64,000 bases of DNA, taken from contig NZ_QLZQ01000001.1 in the NCBI RefSeq assembly GCF_003289925.1, forward strand, positions 248,001 through 312,000. Reading direction: 5' to 3'. The stretch comes from Planococcus maitriensis. GTDB taxonomy: Bacteria; Bacillota; Bacilli; Bacillales_A; Planococcaceae. A model generated the notes under the pieces. The model did not search any database and was not told where the DNA came from. It saw only the letters and a program-made list of their open reading frames with translations. The translations under genes were made by a program, and so were the position numbers. Each line of letters begins with the position of its first letter. Within the stretch, counting starts at the first letter, position 1. Positions 50,797-59,176 of the stretch are shown in pieces.

Positions 50797-51721
50797 CACA
50801 AACTTATTCCAAAAAATCGCGCCGTTCATCGGCTTGATCCTGATCATTATCATCATCACCGCAATAAATCCGAGTTTTCTATCCATGAGCAATATCTTGA
50901 ACGTCCTGCGGCAAGTATCGATCAACGCCCTGATCGCGTTCGGCATGACCTTTGTCATCCTGACCGGCGGGATCGATTTGTCGGTCGGGTCGATCTTGGC
51001 GCTGACGGGTGCCGTGACAGCCGGCATGATGGCTTCAGGAATTGACCCGATCCTCGCGATGCTGCTCGGTTTGTTCCTTGGCGCAGTTCTAGGTGCCATT
51101 AACGGCGTCATCATCGCGAAAGGGAAAGTGGCTCCGTTTATCGCCACGCTCGCAACGATGACCATATACAGGGGGCTGACGCTCGTCTATACAGAAGGCC
51201 GCCCGGTTTCAGGTCTTGGCGACAGCATGGCTTTCCAGATGCTTGGAAAGGGCTATTTCCTGGGCATCCCGGTGCCGGTCGTGACGATGATTGTCAGCTT
51301 CGGGATTCTCTACTTCATCTTGAAGAAAACGACATTCGGCCGCCGCGTCTATGCGGTCGGCGGCAACGAAGAAGCATCGGTGCTGTCGGGCATCAATGCC
51401 GACCGCATCAAGATTTATGTCTATTCATTGGTAGGTGCGCTTGCCGCACTTGCATCGCTGATTTTGACTTCGCGCTTGAATTCCGCACAGCCGACTGCGG
51501 GGAATATGTTTGAACTGGATGCCATCGCAGCTGTGGTGCTCGGCGGGACGAGTTTAACAGGCGGACGCGGATGGATTGTCGGCACCTTGATCGGGGCGCT
51601 GATTATCGGTGTCTTGAATAACGGTTTAAACTTAATCGGGGTTTCCTCCTTCTTCCAGCAAGTGGTGAAGGGTGCAGTTATATTGCTTGCAGTATTGCTA
51701 GACCGTAAAAAAACAGCATAA
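50777..51721 (+). CDS. rbsC: Ribose ABC transporter permease
   Basis: 314 residues with about nine membrane helices. The conserved permease loop segments are FVILTGGIDLSVGSI and GRRVYAVGGNEEAS. The TTG at 50777, eight bases after AGGAGGTG, is the likely start. The ATG at 50756 contains the ribosome site within its coding region. The gene overlaps rbsA by 20 bases. It forms the ribose channel with RbsA and receives substrate from RbsB. Confidence 0.95.
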   Translation: MQLKNANTNLFQKIAPFIGLILIIIIITAINPSFLSMSNILNVLRQVSINALIAFGMTFVILTGGIDLSVGSILALTGAVTAGMMASGIDPILAMLLGLFLGAVLGAINGVIIAKGKVAPFIATLATMTIYRGLTLVYTEGRPVSGLGDSMAFQMLGKGYFLGIPVPVVTMIVSFGILYFILKKTTFGRRVYAVGGNEEASVLSGINADRIKIYVYSLVGALAALASLILTSRLNSAQPTAGNMFELDAIAAVVLGGTSLTGGRGWIVGTLIGALIIGVLNNGLNLIGVSSFFQQVVKGAVILLAVLLDRKKTA

Positions 51722-51733
51722 GGAGTGGTAGAA

Positions 51734-52657
51734 ATGAAGAAAATGCTATTGATGTTCGTCTTGCTTTCAATGATGGTTTTGGCCGCATGTTCCATGGAAG
51801 CACCAGGTTCGGATTCAGAAGAAACAACAGAAGGCGGGGAAGCGAGCGGCGATTACACGATCGGCTTCTCGATTTCCACATTGAATAACCCGTTCTTCGT
51901 GACATTGAGTGAAGGGGCGGAAGCGAAAGCTGCAGAGCTTGGCGCAACACTTTCGGTAGTTGACGCACAAGATGATGCATCGAAACAGGCAAGTGATGTG
52001 GAAGACTTGATCCAGCAGGGAGTGGACATGATCCTGATCAACCCTGTCGATTCCGAGGCAGTAGCTTCAGCGGTGGCATCTGCGAACAACGCAGATATCC
52101 CGGTCATTACTGTAGACCGCAGCGCTGAAAGCGGAGAAGTCGTTTCGCATATCGCTTCAGATAACGTAGCGGGTGGCGAAATGGCGGCTGAACACTTATT
52201 GTCACTTGTCGGAGACGGCGCAAAAGTAGCGGAACTGGAAGGGGTTCCGGGATCTTCCGCAGCACGTGAACGCGGGGAAGGATTCAATAATATTGCCGCA
52301 GACAGCTTGGATGTAGTCGCCAAACAAACGGCGAACTTCAACCGTGCAGAAGGCTTGTCGGTCATGGAAAACATCTTGCAGGCAAACCCTGACGTAACGG
52401 GAGTGTTTGCACACAATGACGAAATGGCGCTTGGCGCGCTTGAAGCGATCGAAGCTTCGGGCAAAGACGTTACAGTCGTCGGATTCGATGCGACGGATGA
52501 TGCTGTCGCAGCAGTAGAAGAAGGCCGGCTCGCCGGGACGATTGCCCAAAAGCCGGAAATGATCGGTGAAATGGCTGTCGAAACAGCGGTCCAGCATTTG
52601 GGCGGCGAAGAAGTGGAAGCATCGATTCCAGTGGAATTGGAATTGATCCAGCAGTAA
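51734..52657 (+). CDS. rbsB: Ribose-binding lipoprotein
   Basis: 307 residues. The signal peptide ends MVLAAC with lipid-anchored C19, followed by a Ser/Glu/Gly-rich linker. The binding fold contains SISTLNNPFFVTLSEGAE, INPVDSEAVASAV, TVDRSAE and HNDEMALGALEA. It captures ribose outside the membrane for RbsAC. The ATG at 51734 follows AAGGAGTGG. It is the last gene of the rbs operon and is followed by a strong terminator. Confidence 0.95.
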   Translation: MKKMLLMFVLLSMMVLAACSMEAPGSDSEETTEGGEASGDYTIGFSISTLNNPFFVTLSEGAEAKAAELGATLSVVDAQDDASKQASDVEDLIQQGVDMILINPVDSEAVASAVASANNADIPVITVDRSAESGEVVSHIASDNVAGGEMAAEHLLSLVGDGAKVAELEGVPGSSAARERGEGFNNIAADSLDVVAKQTANFNRAEGLSVMENILQANPDVTGVFAHNDEMALGALEAIEASGKDVTVVGFDATDDAVAAVEEGRLAGTIAQKPEMIGEMAVETAVQHLGGEEVEASIPVELELIQQ

Positions 52658-52666
52658 ATAGAGATG

Positions 52667-52701
52667 AACCCGCATTGGCAAGTTGCCGATGCGGGTTTTT
52701 T
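52667..52701 (+). terminator. Terminator of the rbs operon
   Basis: AACCCGCAT-t-GGCA pairs with TGCC-g-ATGCGGGTT, followed by T5-6. Confidence 0.88.
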
Positions 52702-52884
52702 GATGCGGCTAGGCTAAAAGAACGTGCCGCAAAAGATTTTGAGGAAAACTGCAAATTTTATTTGGATTTATTTACTATTACTATAAAATAGTAGTAAGCC
52801 ATTAGTTCTGATTATTCAGGTATCAGAAAATTCTTACTTCGTATATGGTACATTTTTTGTAAACCAATTGGAGGAGGAAGCAAA

Positions 52885-54384
52885 ATGGCGAAATTGAATC
52901 GATGGAGAGCAGCGGGATTGCTCGTGCTGGCAGGGGCTTTGGCGGCATCCCCGCTGCAGATGGGAAGTGATGGGAAAATGGCAGGGGCAGACGGTGAATA
53001 CGCAGCATTGACCGCTGAAGTGAATGATATTTTACAGGACGAAAGTTTGGACGGTGCTTTAGCAGGCGTCAGTATCCGAAAAGCGGACAGCGGGGAAAAG
53101 ATATACGATCATTTTGGCGACATCCGCTTGAAACCGGCCTCCACTATGAAGCTGTTCACCTTGGCGGCAGCACTTGAAACCTTAGGGGAAGAACACCGGT
53201 TCTCGACAGAAATCCATACCGACGGGGAGCTGAAAGGAAAAGTGCTGCACGGCAATCTGTACTTGAAAGGCAAAGGCGATCCGACATTGCTCGAAGAGGA
53301 TTTTGAGCGTTTTGCACAAGAATTGAAAGCACAGGGCATACATAAAGTGAAGGGCGACCTGGTCGGCGACGACAGCTGGTTCGACGATGAACGCTTGTCT
53401 GAAGACATGACATGGAAAAATGAAGTGTATTATGTCGGGGCGCAAGTCTCTGCGTTGACCGCCTCCCCGAATAAGGATTACGACGCGGGATCGATCATCG
53501 TGGAAGCGAACGCTGGGGATTCGGCAGGAGATGAGGTGCGGGTTAGTTTGTCGCCGGAAACGGATTATGTGACGATCACCAATAATGCCAAAACGGTGGC
53601 AGCTGGAGAACCGAAAACGCTGAGCATCACGAGAGACCATGGCACGAATGAAATTATCGTAGAAGGCAATATCCCGGAACAGGGCAGCCGGACGCGTGAG
53701 TGGATCGCGGTTGACGAACCGTCCGGATACGCTCTCAGCTTGTTCGGGAAAGCACTCGATAAGGAGGGCGTCGAGCTGATCGGGAACTCACAAACCGGGA
53801 TGGGCGTGACACCTGAAGGCAGCCGCATGCTGGTGGAACATCAATCGATGACGCTGGCGGAACTGTCGATTCCGTTCATGAAACTGAGCAATAACGGACA
53901 CGGCGAAGCGTTGGCGAAAGAGATGGGCCGCGTGGTGAAAGGGGAAGGCAGCTGGGAAGCGGGGCTTGACGTGATGGAAGCAACCGCCGGCAAGCTTGGT
54001 GTCAATAATGACACGATCCACCTGCGCGATGCTTCCGGAATGTCCCATGTCAATTTAATTCCAGCGAATGAAATTACGCAGTTATTGGCTGGAGCACAAG
54101 GCGAGCCATGGTTCGACACTTACCTCGAATCATTGCCGGTTGCAGGGGCATCGGAACGCTTTGTCGGCGGCACATTGCGCAACCGCATGAAAGGAACGGC
54201 GGCGGAAGGCAATGTCCAGGCAAAAACGGGCAGCTTATCCGCGGTTTCTTCCTTGGCGGGTTACGCGACGACACAGGACGGGGAACGGATGATTTTCGCC
54301 ATCATCCTGAACAATGATTTGGCAAATGTCACACCGATTGAAAATGCGATTGCCGAAGCGATTGCCGGATACCAAGCCGAGTGA
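52885..54384 (+). CDS. dacC: D-alanyl-D-alanine carboxypeptidase/endopeptidase, PBP4 (S13) type
   Basis: 499 residues, near the 491 of B. subtilis DacC. A signal-like hydrophobic segment lies at about 9-26. The penicillin-binding motifs are S86-T-M-K89 in LKPASTMKL, SNN in MKLSNNGHGEALAKEM and KTG in QAKTGSLS. The large insert between the first two motifs (about 100-290) defines the S13/class C group. It trims or cleaves D-Ala-D-Ala-containing peptide side chains and cross-links of peptidoglycan outside the membrane. GGAGGAGGAAG lies before the ATG. The gene is monocistronic. Confidence 0.92.
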   Translation: MAKLNRWRAAGLLVLAGALAASPLQMGSDGKMAGADGEYAALTAEVNDILQDESLDGALAGVSIRKADSGEKIYDHFGDIRLKPASTMKLFTLAAALETLGEEHRFSTEIHTDGELKGKVLHGNLYLKGKGDPTLLEEDFERFAQELKAQGIHKVKGDLVGDDSWFDDERLSEDMTWKNEVYYVGAQVSALTASPNKDYDAGSIIVEANAGDSAGDEVRVSLSPETDYVTITNNAKTVAAGEPKTLSITRDHGTNEIIVEGNIPEQGSRTREWIAVDEPSGYALSLFGKALDKEGVELIGNSQTGMGVTPEGSRMLVEHQSMTLAELSIPFMKLSNNGHGEALAKEMGRVVKGEGSWEAGLDVMEATAGKLGVNNDTIHLRDASGMSHVNLIPANEITQLLAGAQGEPWFDTYLESLPVAGASERFVGGTLRNRMKGTAAEGNVQAKTGSLSAVSSLAGYATTQDGERMIFAIILNNDLANVTPIENAIAEAIAGYQAE

Positions 54385-54425
54385 CAGGCAGAAGCCTCGA
54401 AAGATAATGAAAAATCTGTTCTGGC

Positions 54426-54473
54426 AGAAACAGCGGCGGAAGGCTTCGCGTCTTTTGCGGGCTGTTTCTTTTT
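54426..54473 (+). terminator. Terminator after dacC
   Basis: AGAAACAGC pairs with GCTGTTTCT across a 26-base structured loop, followed by TTTT. Confidence 0.6.
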
Positions 54474-54563
54474 GATGGGAAAGATTGGATTGTTCTTTCC
54501 ATCCTGAAAAAACTTCTGTATGGTGAATATATCAAGTATTCAAACAACTTAGGAGTGATGGAA

Positions 54564-55286
54564 ATGAGACCGATCATCGGCATTACCGCGTCAAAGGAAT
54601 TAGGGAAAGATGAATACAATGTAGAGCTTGCGGACACAGAAGCGATTGTCCGGGCGGGCGGCTTGCCGATCATGCTGCCGCATATTGAAGGGCAGGCAGA
54701 ACTAGAGGAACTGGCCGAGCATATCGACGGGTTGTTCCTTGCGGGCGGCTGGGATATTGACCCGACTTTATTCGGCGAAGAGCCACATCCGGGCTTGGGC
54801 GTCATCATTCCATCCCGCGATCGTTTCGAGCTGGAACTATTGGAAAAAGTGCTGGAGAAGAACAAGCCGGTGCTGGCGATTTGCCGCGGCGCCCAGATCT
54901 TGAATATCGCAGCCGGCGGGGACATGTACCAGGATACGCCGTCCCAGCTTGCGGGCAATCTGCTCCAGCACCAGCAGCGTGCGCCGAAAGAGCACGGTTC
55001 GCATTTTGTCGAGGTGCAGGAAGGTTCGCTATTGCACCGGCTGACGGATTCGTTGAAGCTCAAGGTCAATAGCCGCCACCACCAGTCGAACCGCCGAGTG
55101 CCGGATCACTATCTCGTTTCGGGGATCGCGAGTGACGGAGTCATAGAAGCGATCGAGAGCAAAGAACATGGTTTTGCGCTGGGGCTGCAATGGCATCCCG
55201 AAAACATGGCGCGTGCAGGCGACGCAGCCTCTTTGCGTATTTTCGAGGGCTTTGTTCGCGCATGCACGGAAGAGGGGGATGAGTGA
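54564..55286 (+). CDS. Peptidase C26, gamma-glutamyl hydrolase-like (PuuD type)
   Basis: 240 residues, class I glutamine amidotransferase fold. The nucleophile C107 is in LAICRGAQ, and H212 and E214 are in LQWHPENM. FLAGGWDIDPTLFGEEPHPGL is the family loop. Members cleave gamma-glutamyl bonds, for example gamma-glutamyl-GABA. The dipeptidase gene abuts it with no gap, so the pair probably acts on gamma-glutamyl or cell-wall-derived peptides. The ATG at 54564 has correct spacing from AGGAG. Two earlier candidates are too close. Confidence 0.88.
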   Translation: MRPIIGITASKELGKDEYNVELADTEAIVRAGGLPIMLPHIEGQAELEELAEHIDGLFLAGGWDIDPTLFGEEPHPGLGVIIPSRDRFELELLEKVLEKNKPVLAICRGAQILNIAAGGDMYQDTPSQLAGNLLQHQQRAPKEHGSHFVEVQEGSLLHRLTDSLKLKVNSRHHQSNRRVPDHYLVSGIASDGVIEAIESKEHGFALGLQWHPENMARAGDAASLRIFEGFVRACTEEGDE

Positions 55287-56258
55287 GTGCAGATCATCGA
55301 TACACATTGCGATGCGCTCTTGAAATTACAGGTGGCGAAGCGGAACGAATTATTCCGTGGAAAGCCGGTCCATTTCCTCGATGCGGAAGAACTCGACACC
55401 AATTTCCTGCGTCTGCAGCAAGGCGGCGTGAAAGTCCAGTTCTTTGCGGTATTCGTCCATCCAGAGCTTCCGGATAACGAAAAATGGCAGCACTGCCTGG
55501 AACAGGTCGATTTGTTCTACAGTGAAGTGCTGGGGCAGCCGCTCATGAAGCAGATTCGCCGTTGGGAAGACATCGATACACTGGCCCCGGGTGAAATCGG
55601 CGCAGTGCTTGCGCTTGAAGGGGCGGATGCGTTCGGAAACGACCTTGTGAAATTGCGCCATCTCTACAGGCTTGGCGTACTGTCGCTCGGGTTGACATGG
55701 AATTTCGCCAATCTTTGCGCGGATGGAGTCGGGGAACCGAGAGGCGGCGGGCTGACGCTGCTCGGCAAGCAGGTGGTGCAGCTGAATAACGACCACCGTG
55801 TGTTCACGGACGTGTCCCACCTGTCGCCCGCAGGGTTTTGGGACGTGATGGAACTGGCTGATTATCCGATTGCCAGCCATTCCAATGCACGGAAGTTATG
55901 CGATCATCCACGCAATCTGGATGATCGGCAAATCCAGGCGATGTTTTCGCGCAATGGCCTGATCGATGTCGTTTTTTGTCCCGAGTTCATCAATGCAGGA
56001 AGCCAGCAGGCGGAGATCGATGATTTGCTGCGCCACATCGACCATTTTTGCTCGCTTGGGGGAGAGCGCCATATCGGCCTGGGTTCGGATTTTGACGGCA
56101 TTTTCGATCATGTTGCCCAGCTTGAAGATGCTTCAGCTTATCCGAATTTAATCGAAGCCTTGCAGAAACGCTATTCGGAAGACCAGGTGGAAAGATTTGC
56201 GTTCCGGAACTTCCTGGCGCATCGGCCGGGCATAGGAGATGCAAGCAGCAGGACATGA
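55287..56258 (+). CDS. Membrane dipeptidase (renal dipeptidase family, M19)
   Basis: 323 residues from a GTG directly after the previous stop codon, behind AGAGGGGGATGA. The zinc site starts with IIDTHCDA (H7, D9), followed by ALEGADAFG with the bridging glutamate, FTDVSHLSP and IASHSNARKLCDHPRN. GLGSDFDGI is the last ligand region. It hydrolyses dipeptides, including those with a C-terminal D-residue. Bacterial members are cytoplasmic, and no signal peptide is visible. The partner is the C26 hydrolase. Confidence 0.93.
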   Translation: MQIIDTHCDALLKLQVAKRNELFRGKPVHFLDAEELDTNFLRLQQGGVKVQFFAVFVHPELPDNEKWQHCLEQVDLFYSEVLGQPLMKQIRRWEDIDTLAPGEIGAVLALEGADAFGNDLVKLRHLYRLGVLSLGLTWNFANLCADGVGEPRGGGLTLLGKQVVQLNNDHRVFTDVSHLSPAGFWDVMELADYPIASHSNARKLCDHPRNLDDRQIQAMFSRNGLIDVVFCPEFINAGSQQAEIDDLLRHIDHFCSLGGERHIGLGSDFDGIFDHVAQLEDASAYPNLIEALQKRYSEDQVERFAFRNFLAHRPGIGDASSRT

Positions 56259-56294
56259 AAAAGCCATCCGCTGATGAGTCAGCGGATGGCTTTT
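56259..56294. terminator. Bidirectional terminator between the dipeptidase and YihY genes
   Basis: AAAGCCATCCGCTGA pairs perfectly with TCAGCGGATGGCTTT around a 4-base loop. Confidence 0.92.
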
Positions 56295-56298
56295 GGCC

Positions 56299-57189
56299 TT
56301 AATACTTATTCATGGAAGACTCTGTTTCGCCAGATTCGGCAGCTTGCAGTTTGCTTTCTTCCGAATCGCTCTTGGCGTGTTTCCGGCGGTGCAGAATCGC
56401 ATTGATTTCAGCGCCGATAACCAGGATCAAGCCTGTGAGGAAGAACCACAGGATCAAGACAATCAATCCGCCGAGGCTTCCGTAAGTGGCTGAATAGCTT
56501 CCGAAATTCGATACATAGAATGAGAAGCCAAGGGAGACCAGCTGCCACAGGATCGTAGCGATGACTGCCCCGATGAGGACTTCCTTGAACGGGAAGTGCT
56601 TATTCGGCGCAAATTTGTAAAGTAGCGCCAATACGAGGCTCATGACCACGATGGAAATGACCCAGCGAAGCACCTGGAAAATGATTTCTGTCTGCTGCGG
56701 AAGATTCAGGAATTGATTGATTATATCGATGATCGTGCCGCCGAAGATCGGCAGTACAAGCGCAACGATGACAGCAACCAGCATGAACAGCGTCAATACG
56801 ATTGCCAGCCCTTTCTTCACGAAGAAAGAACGGGTTTCTTCCACGTCATATGCTTGGTTCGTTGCATCCATGAATGCAGTCAGGGCATTCGAAGCGGACC
56901 AAAGCGTACCAAGGATACCGAAAGTCAATAGGCCGCCGGACGGTGTCGTCACGACGCTGACGATGGTATCTTCGAATGTTGAAGCGACTTCACCTGGCAG
57001 GACGGTGCCGATAAAATCGACAGCCCGCTGCGGGTCGATCTGTAAATACGGCAGGATGGCCAGCAATAAAATCAATAATGGGACAATTGCCAGTAGATAG
57101 TAATATGCCTGGGCTGCCGCAAGTGTCGTCGCATGGTCTTTCTTGAATTCTTTGCCAAGTTCCTTGGCAAAAGACGTCACTTTGCTCAT
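56299..57189 (-). CDS. YihY/BrkB-family inner membrane protein
   Basis: 296 residues with six hydrophobic helices at about 32-54, 92-112, 134-160, 178-203, 212-236 and 243-266. AAQAYYYLLAIVPLLILLLAILP and GTLWSASNALTAFMDATNQAYD mark the YihY/BrkB (former RNase BN) family. The function is not established, though envelope or efflux roles are proposed. A Ser/Glu-rich tail follows the last helix. GGAGG lies before the ATG. Confidence 0.9.
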   Translation of the reverse strand: MSKVTSFAKELGKEFKKDHATTLAAAQAYYYLLAIVPLLILLLAILPYLQIDPQRAVDFIGTVLPGEVASTFEDTIVSVVTTPSGGLLTFGILGTLWSASNALTAFMDATNQAYDVEETRSFFVKKGLAIVLTLFMLVAVIVALVLPIFGGTIIDIINQFLNLPQQTEIIFQVLRWVISIVVMSLVLALLYKFAPNKHFPFKEVLIGAVIATILWQLVSLGFSFYVSNFGSYSATYGSLGGLIVLILWFFLTGLILVIGAEINAILHRRKHAKSDSEESKLQAAESGETESSMNKY

Positions 57190-57300
57190 AACTTTATACC
57201 TCCATTTGTTTTGTAAAGTTATTAAGTATATGCCCGCTGCAACCAGGAAATAACCTTAAAAAAGAAAATTGTCCGTTTTTTACTTCATTCAGGAAGAGTT

Positions 57301-57660
57301 TTAATCGATCATTCTGACGCCAAGAAGGTCGGCAAAAGCGATTCGGACAACATCAGCACCCGATGAAATCTCTATGGTTTGATTGGATAGGCCGACTGAA
57401 GCGATGGTTCCGGATACGGCTCCCGGCCCATCGTCCCAATATCGCATTTCGACCATGCATTGCCGCTGGTAGGCGATGCCGATTTCCTCCTGCAATAAAC
57501 CGAGCTCTTCTTCATCGAGGCGGGGTTTATGCTTGGAAGGCTCATCGGCTTGCCACTCCCGCAGCATCCGGACATGTTCCGGCAGCATCAGCGCCCCCCA
57601 TTTCAATTGCCCCCTGTCCAATACGTCCCCTTTAACCGTCAAATGCCGGTTCTTTTTCAT
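57301..57660 (-). CDS. YolD-like protein under an SOS box
   Basis: 119 residues from the ATG eight bases after AAAGGAG. A GTG three codons earlier sits in the ribosome site. LDRGQLKWGALMLPEHVRML is the YolD family signature, followed by a beta-rich region to DLLGVRMID. YolD proteins usually lie next to a Y-family polymerase gene (UvrX/YqjW), with which they are thought to work in translesion synthesis. No polymerase gene is adjacent here. A LexA box overlaps the predicted transcription start, so DNA damage should induce it. Confidence 0.85.
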   Translation of the reverse strand: MKKNRHLTVKGDVLDRGQLKWGALMLPEHVRMLREWQADEPSKHKPRLDEEELGLLQEEIGIAYQRQCMVEMRYWDDGPGAVSGTIASVGLSNQTIEISSGADVVRIAFADLLGVRMID

Positions 57661-57686
57661 CTTCAGCACTCCTTTCTAAAGTATAA

Positions 57687-57698
57687 GAACACTTGTTC
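57687..57698. promoter_or_regulatory. LexA (SOS) box of the yolD-like gene
   Basis: GAACACTTGTTC on the plus strand (GAACAAGTGTTC in gene direction) fits CGAACRNRYGTTYG at the core positions. Arms extend symmetrically to ATAAGAAC/GTTCTTAT (57683-57702). Confidence 0.8.
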
Positions 57699-57700
57699 TT

Positions 57701-57729
57701 ATCGTAAAGAAAGAACGGCTAATGGTCAA
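57701..57729 (-). promoter_or_regulatory. Promoter of the yolD-like gene
   Basis: Minus strand: -35 TTGACC (57729-57724), 17-base spacer, -10 TACGAT (57706-57701), immediately followed by the LexA box. Confidence 0.6.
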
Positions 57730-57743
57730 TTACTTCTTTTCCA

Positions 57744-57776
57744 TAAAAAAACAAGGCGCCTAAAGGCAGCCCTGTT
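57744..57776 (-). terminator. Terminator after the CNNM/CorC gene
   Basis: On the minus strand AAACAGGGC-t-GCC pairs imperfectly with GGC-g-CCTTGTTT, followed by T7. Confidence 0.7.
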
Positions 57777-59092
57777 TATGCGTTGATTTCCGGTTCTTCG
57801 AGTTTCTCGAAAGCGATCTTGAGGATATGGTGGTTTTCCATAGCAACGATTTCCCAACGATAGCCGCCTTTTTCGAATGAATCTCCAGCTTCAGCTTCGA
57901 TGAGCTGATGCTGCATCCAGCCGGCGATGGTATCGATTTCGTCGCTGTCGGCAAATTTCAGGCTGAAGCGTTCTTCCAAGTCTTTCAACAGGACGCGGCC
58001 ATTCACCACATACCGGGTGTCGCTTTCTTTCACGATTTCAGCTTCCTCTTCTTCATCAAACTCATCCCGGATTTCCCCGACGATCTCCTCGAGAATGTCT
58101 TCCATCGTGATCAGCCCCGACGTGCCGCCGTATTCGTCGATGACCAGCGCGATGTGGGTGCGGTCTTTCTGCATTTTCACGAGCGCCATCTGCAGCGGTG
58201 TCGTTTCGTGGAAATACGGAAGGTCATGGACGAGTTCGGTCATCTGGACATCGTTATTGATCGCATAATGGGTCAGTACTTCCTTGGCATTGATGAAGCC
58301 GATCAAGTCGTCTTTATCACCGTCGCGCGCAATCGGATAGCGTGTAAAGCGGTGCTCCCGAAGTTCTGCCAGCAATTCATCAGTGGACAAATCATCCGGA
58401 AAAGCGACCATTTGCGTACGCGGGATCATGACATCCTTGGCGCTGCGTTCATCGAATGCAAAGATGTTCTGCATATAGGAAAGTTCCGTCTGGTTGATTT
58501 CGCCGCTCTGGAAACTTTGCGCCATGATGATCTTCAGTTCTTCCTCTGAATGGGCTTGCTGTTCGCCGGCGGGTTCAACACCGAACATGCGGAGCAGCAA
58601 ACGGGCAGAGCCGTTCAGGACGAAAATGAACGGATACATGATTTTCCCGAAGATATAAAGGGCAGGGGCCAGTGTCAAAGTCATCCGTTCCGCAAACTGC
58701 AAGGCCAGCGATTTTGGAGCCAATTCCCCGATGACGACGTGCAAAAATGTCACCAGTGCAAAAGCGAGGGCAAACGAGATGATCGCCGAAACAGCTGAAG
58801 GGACGCCGAGCCAGTCGAATAGCGGATGGAGAAGCGTTTCGACGGTCGGTTCCCCGAGCCATCCAAGGCCAAGGGCGGTCACGGTGATGCCGAGCTGGCA
58901 TGCGGATAGATAATAATCCAGGTCACTGACGACTTTCTTGACGGTGACGGCTTTTTTATTGCCTTCCTCGATCAGCTGTTCGATGCGCGACATGCGGACT
59001 TTGACGACAGCAAATTCCGTACCGACGAAAAATGCGGTTAATGCAATGAGTAAGACGAGTAAAGCTAAATTCAATAAAAGTATGGGGTCCAA
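57776..59092 (-). CDS. CNNM/CorC-HlyC family membrane protein with CBS pair
   Basis: 438 residues. The DUF21/CNNM membrane domain (about 1-185) has FFVGTEFAVVKVRMSR and LHVVIGELAPKSLALQ. Two CBS domains follow (about 205-330, with VMIPRTQMVAF and LVIDEYGGTSGLITMEDILEEIVGEI), then a C-terminal CorC_HlyC domain. Relatives such as B. subtilis MpfA export magnesium. The predicted start is a TTG whose ribosome site GGAGG is separated from it by a small hairpin (59098-59113). No better-spaced start exists in frame. Confidence 0.9.
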   Translation of the reverse strand: MDPILLLNLALLVLLIALTAFFVGTEFAVVKVRMSRIEQLIEEGNKKAVTVKKVVSDLDYYLSACQLGITVTALGLGWLGEPTVETLLHPLFDWLGVPSAVSAIISFALAFALVTFLHVVIGELAPKSLALQFAERMTLTLAPALYIFGKIMYPFIFVLNGSARLLLRMFGVEPAGEQQAHSEEELKIIMAQSFQSGEINQTELSYMQNIFAFDERSAKDVMIPRTQMVAFPDDLSTDELLAELREHRFTRYPIARDGDKDDLIGFINAKEVLTHYAINNDVQMTELVHDLPYFHETTPLQMALVKMQKDRTHIALVIDEYGGTSGLITMEDILEEIVGEIRDEFDEEEEAEIVKESDTRYVVNGRVLLKDLEERFSLKFADSDEIDTIAGWMQHQLIEAEAGDSFEKGGYRWEIVAMENHHILKIAFEKLEEPEINA

Positions 59093-59122
59093 TAAATTCC
59101 CTTAAATAAGGGATTCACCTCC
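59090..59122 (-). promoter_or_regulatory. Split translation start: ribosome site, hairpin, TTG
   Basis: On the minus strand GGAGG (59122-59118) and TGAA are followed by the hairpin TCCCTT-ATTT-AAGGGA, then ATTTA and the TTG. Folding brings the spacing down to nine bases. Confidence 0.5.
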
Positions 59123-59176
59123 GAGATAGTTTCTTCTAATTTATCACAATTTGCTTGGCGCTGCTGAGGAATTGCA

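Noticed and set aside
52768-52797. Inverted repeat TTACTATTA...TAGTAGTAA before dacC as an operator
   Set aside because: It is imperfect and lies in a very AT-rich stretch where such matches occur by chance.
57190-57300. Sigma-B promoter for the YihY gene (GGGCAT as -10)
   Set aside because: The matching -35 would be GTTATT, too poor to call.
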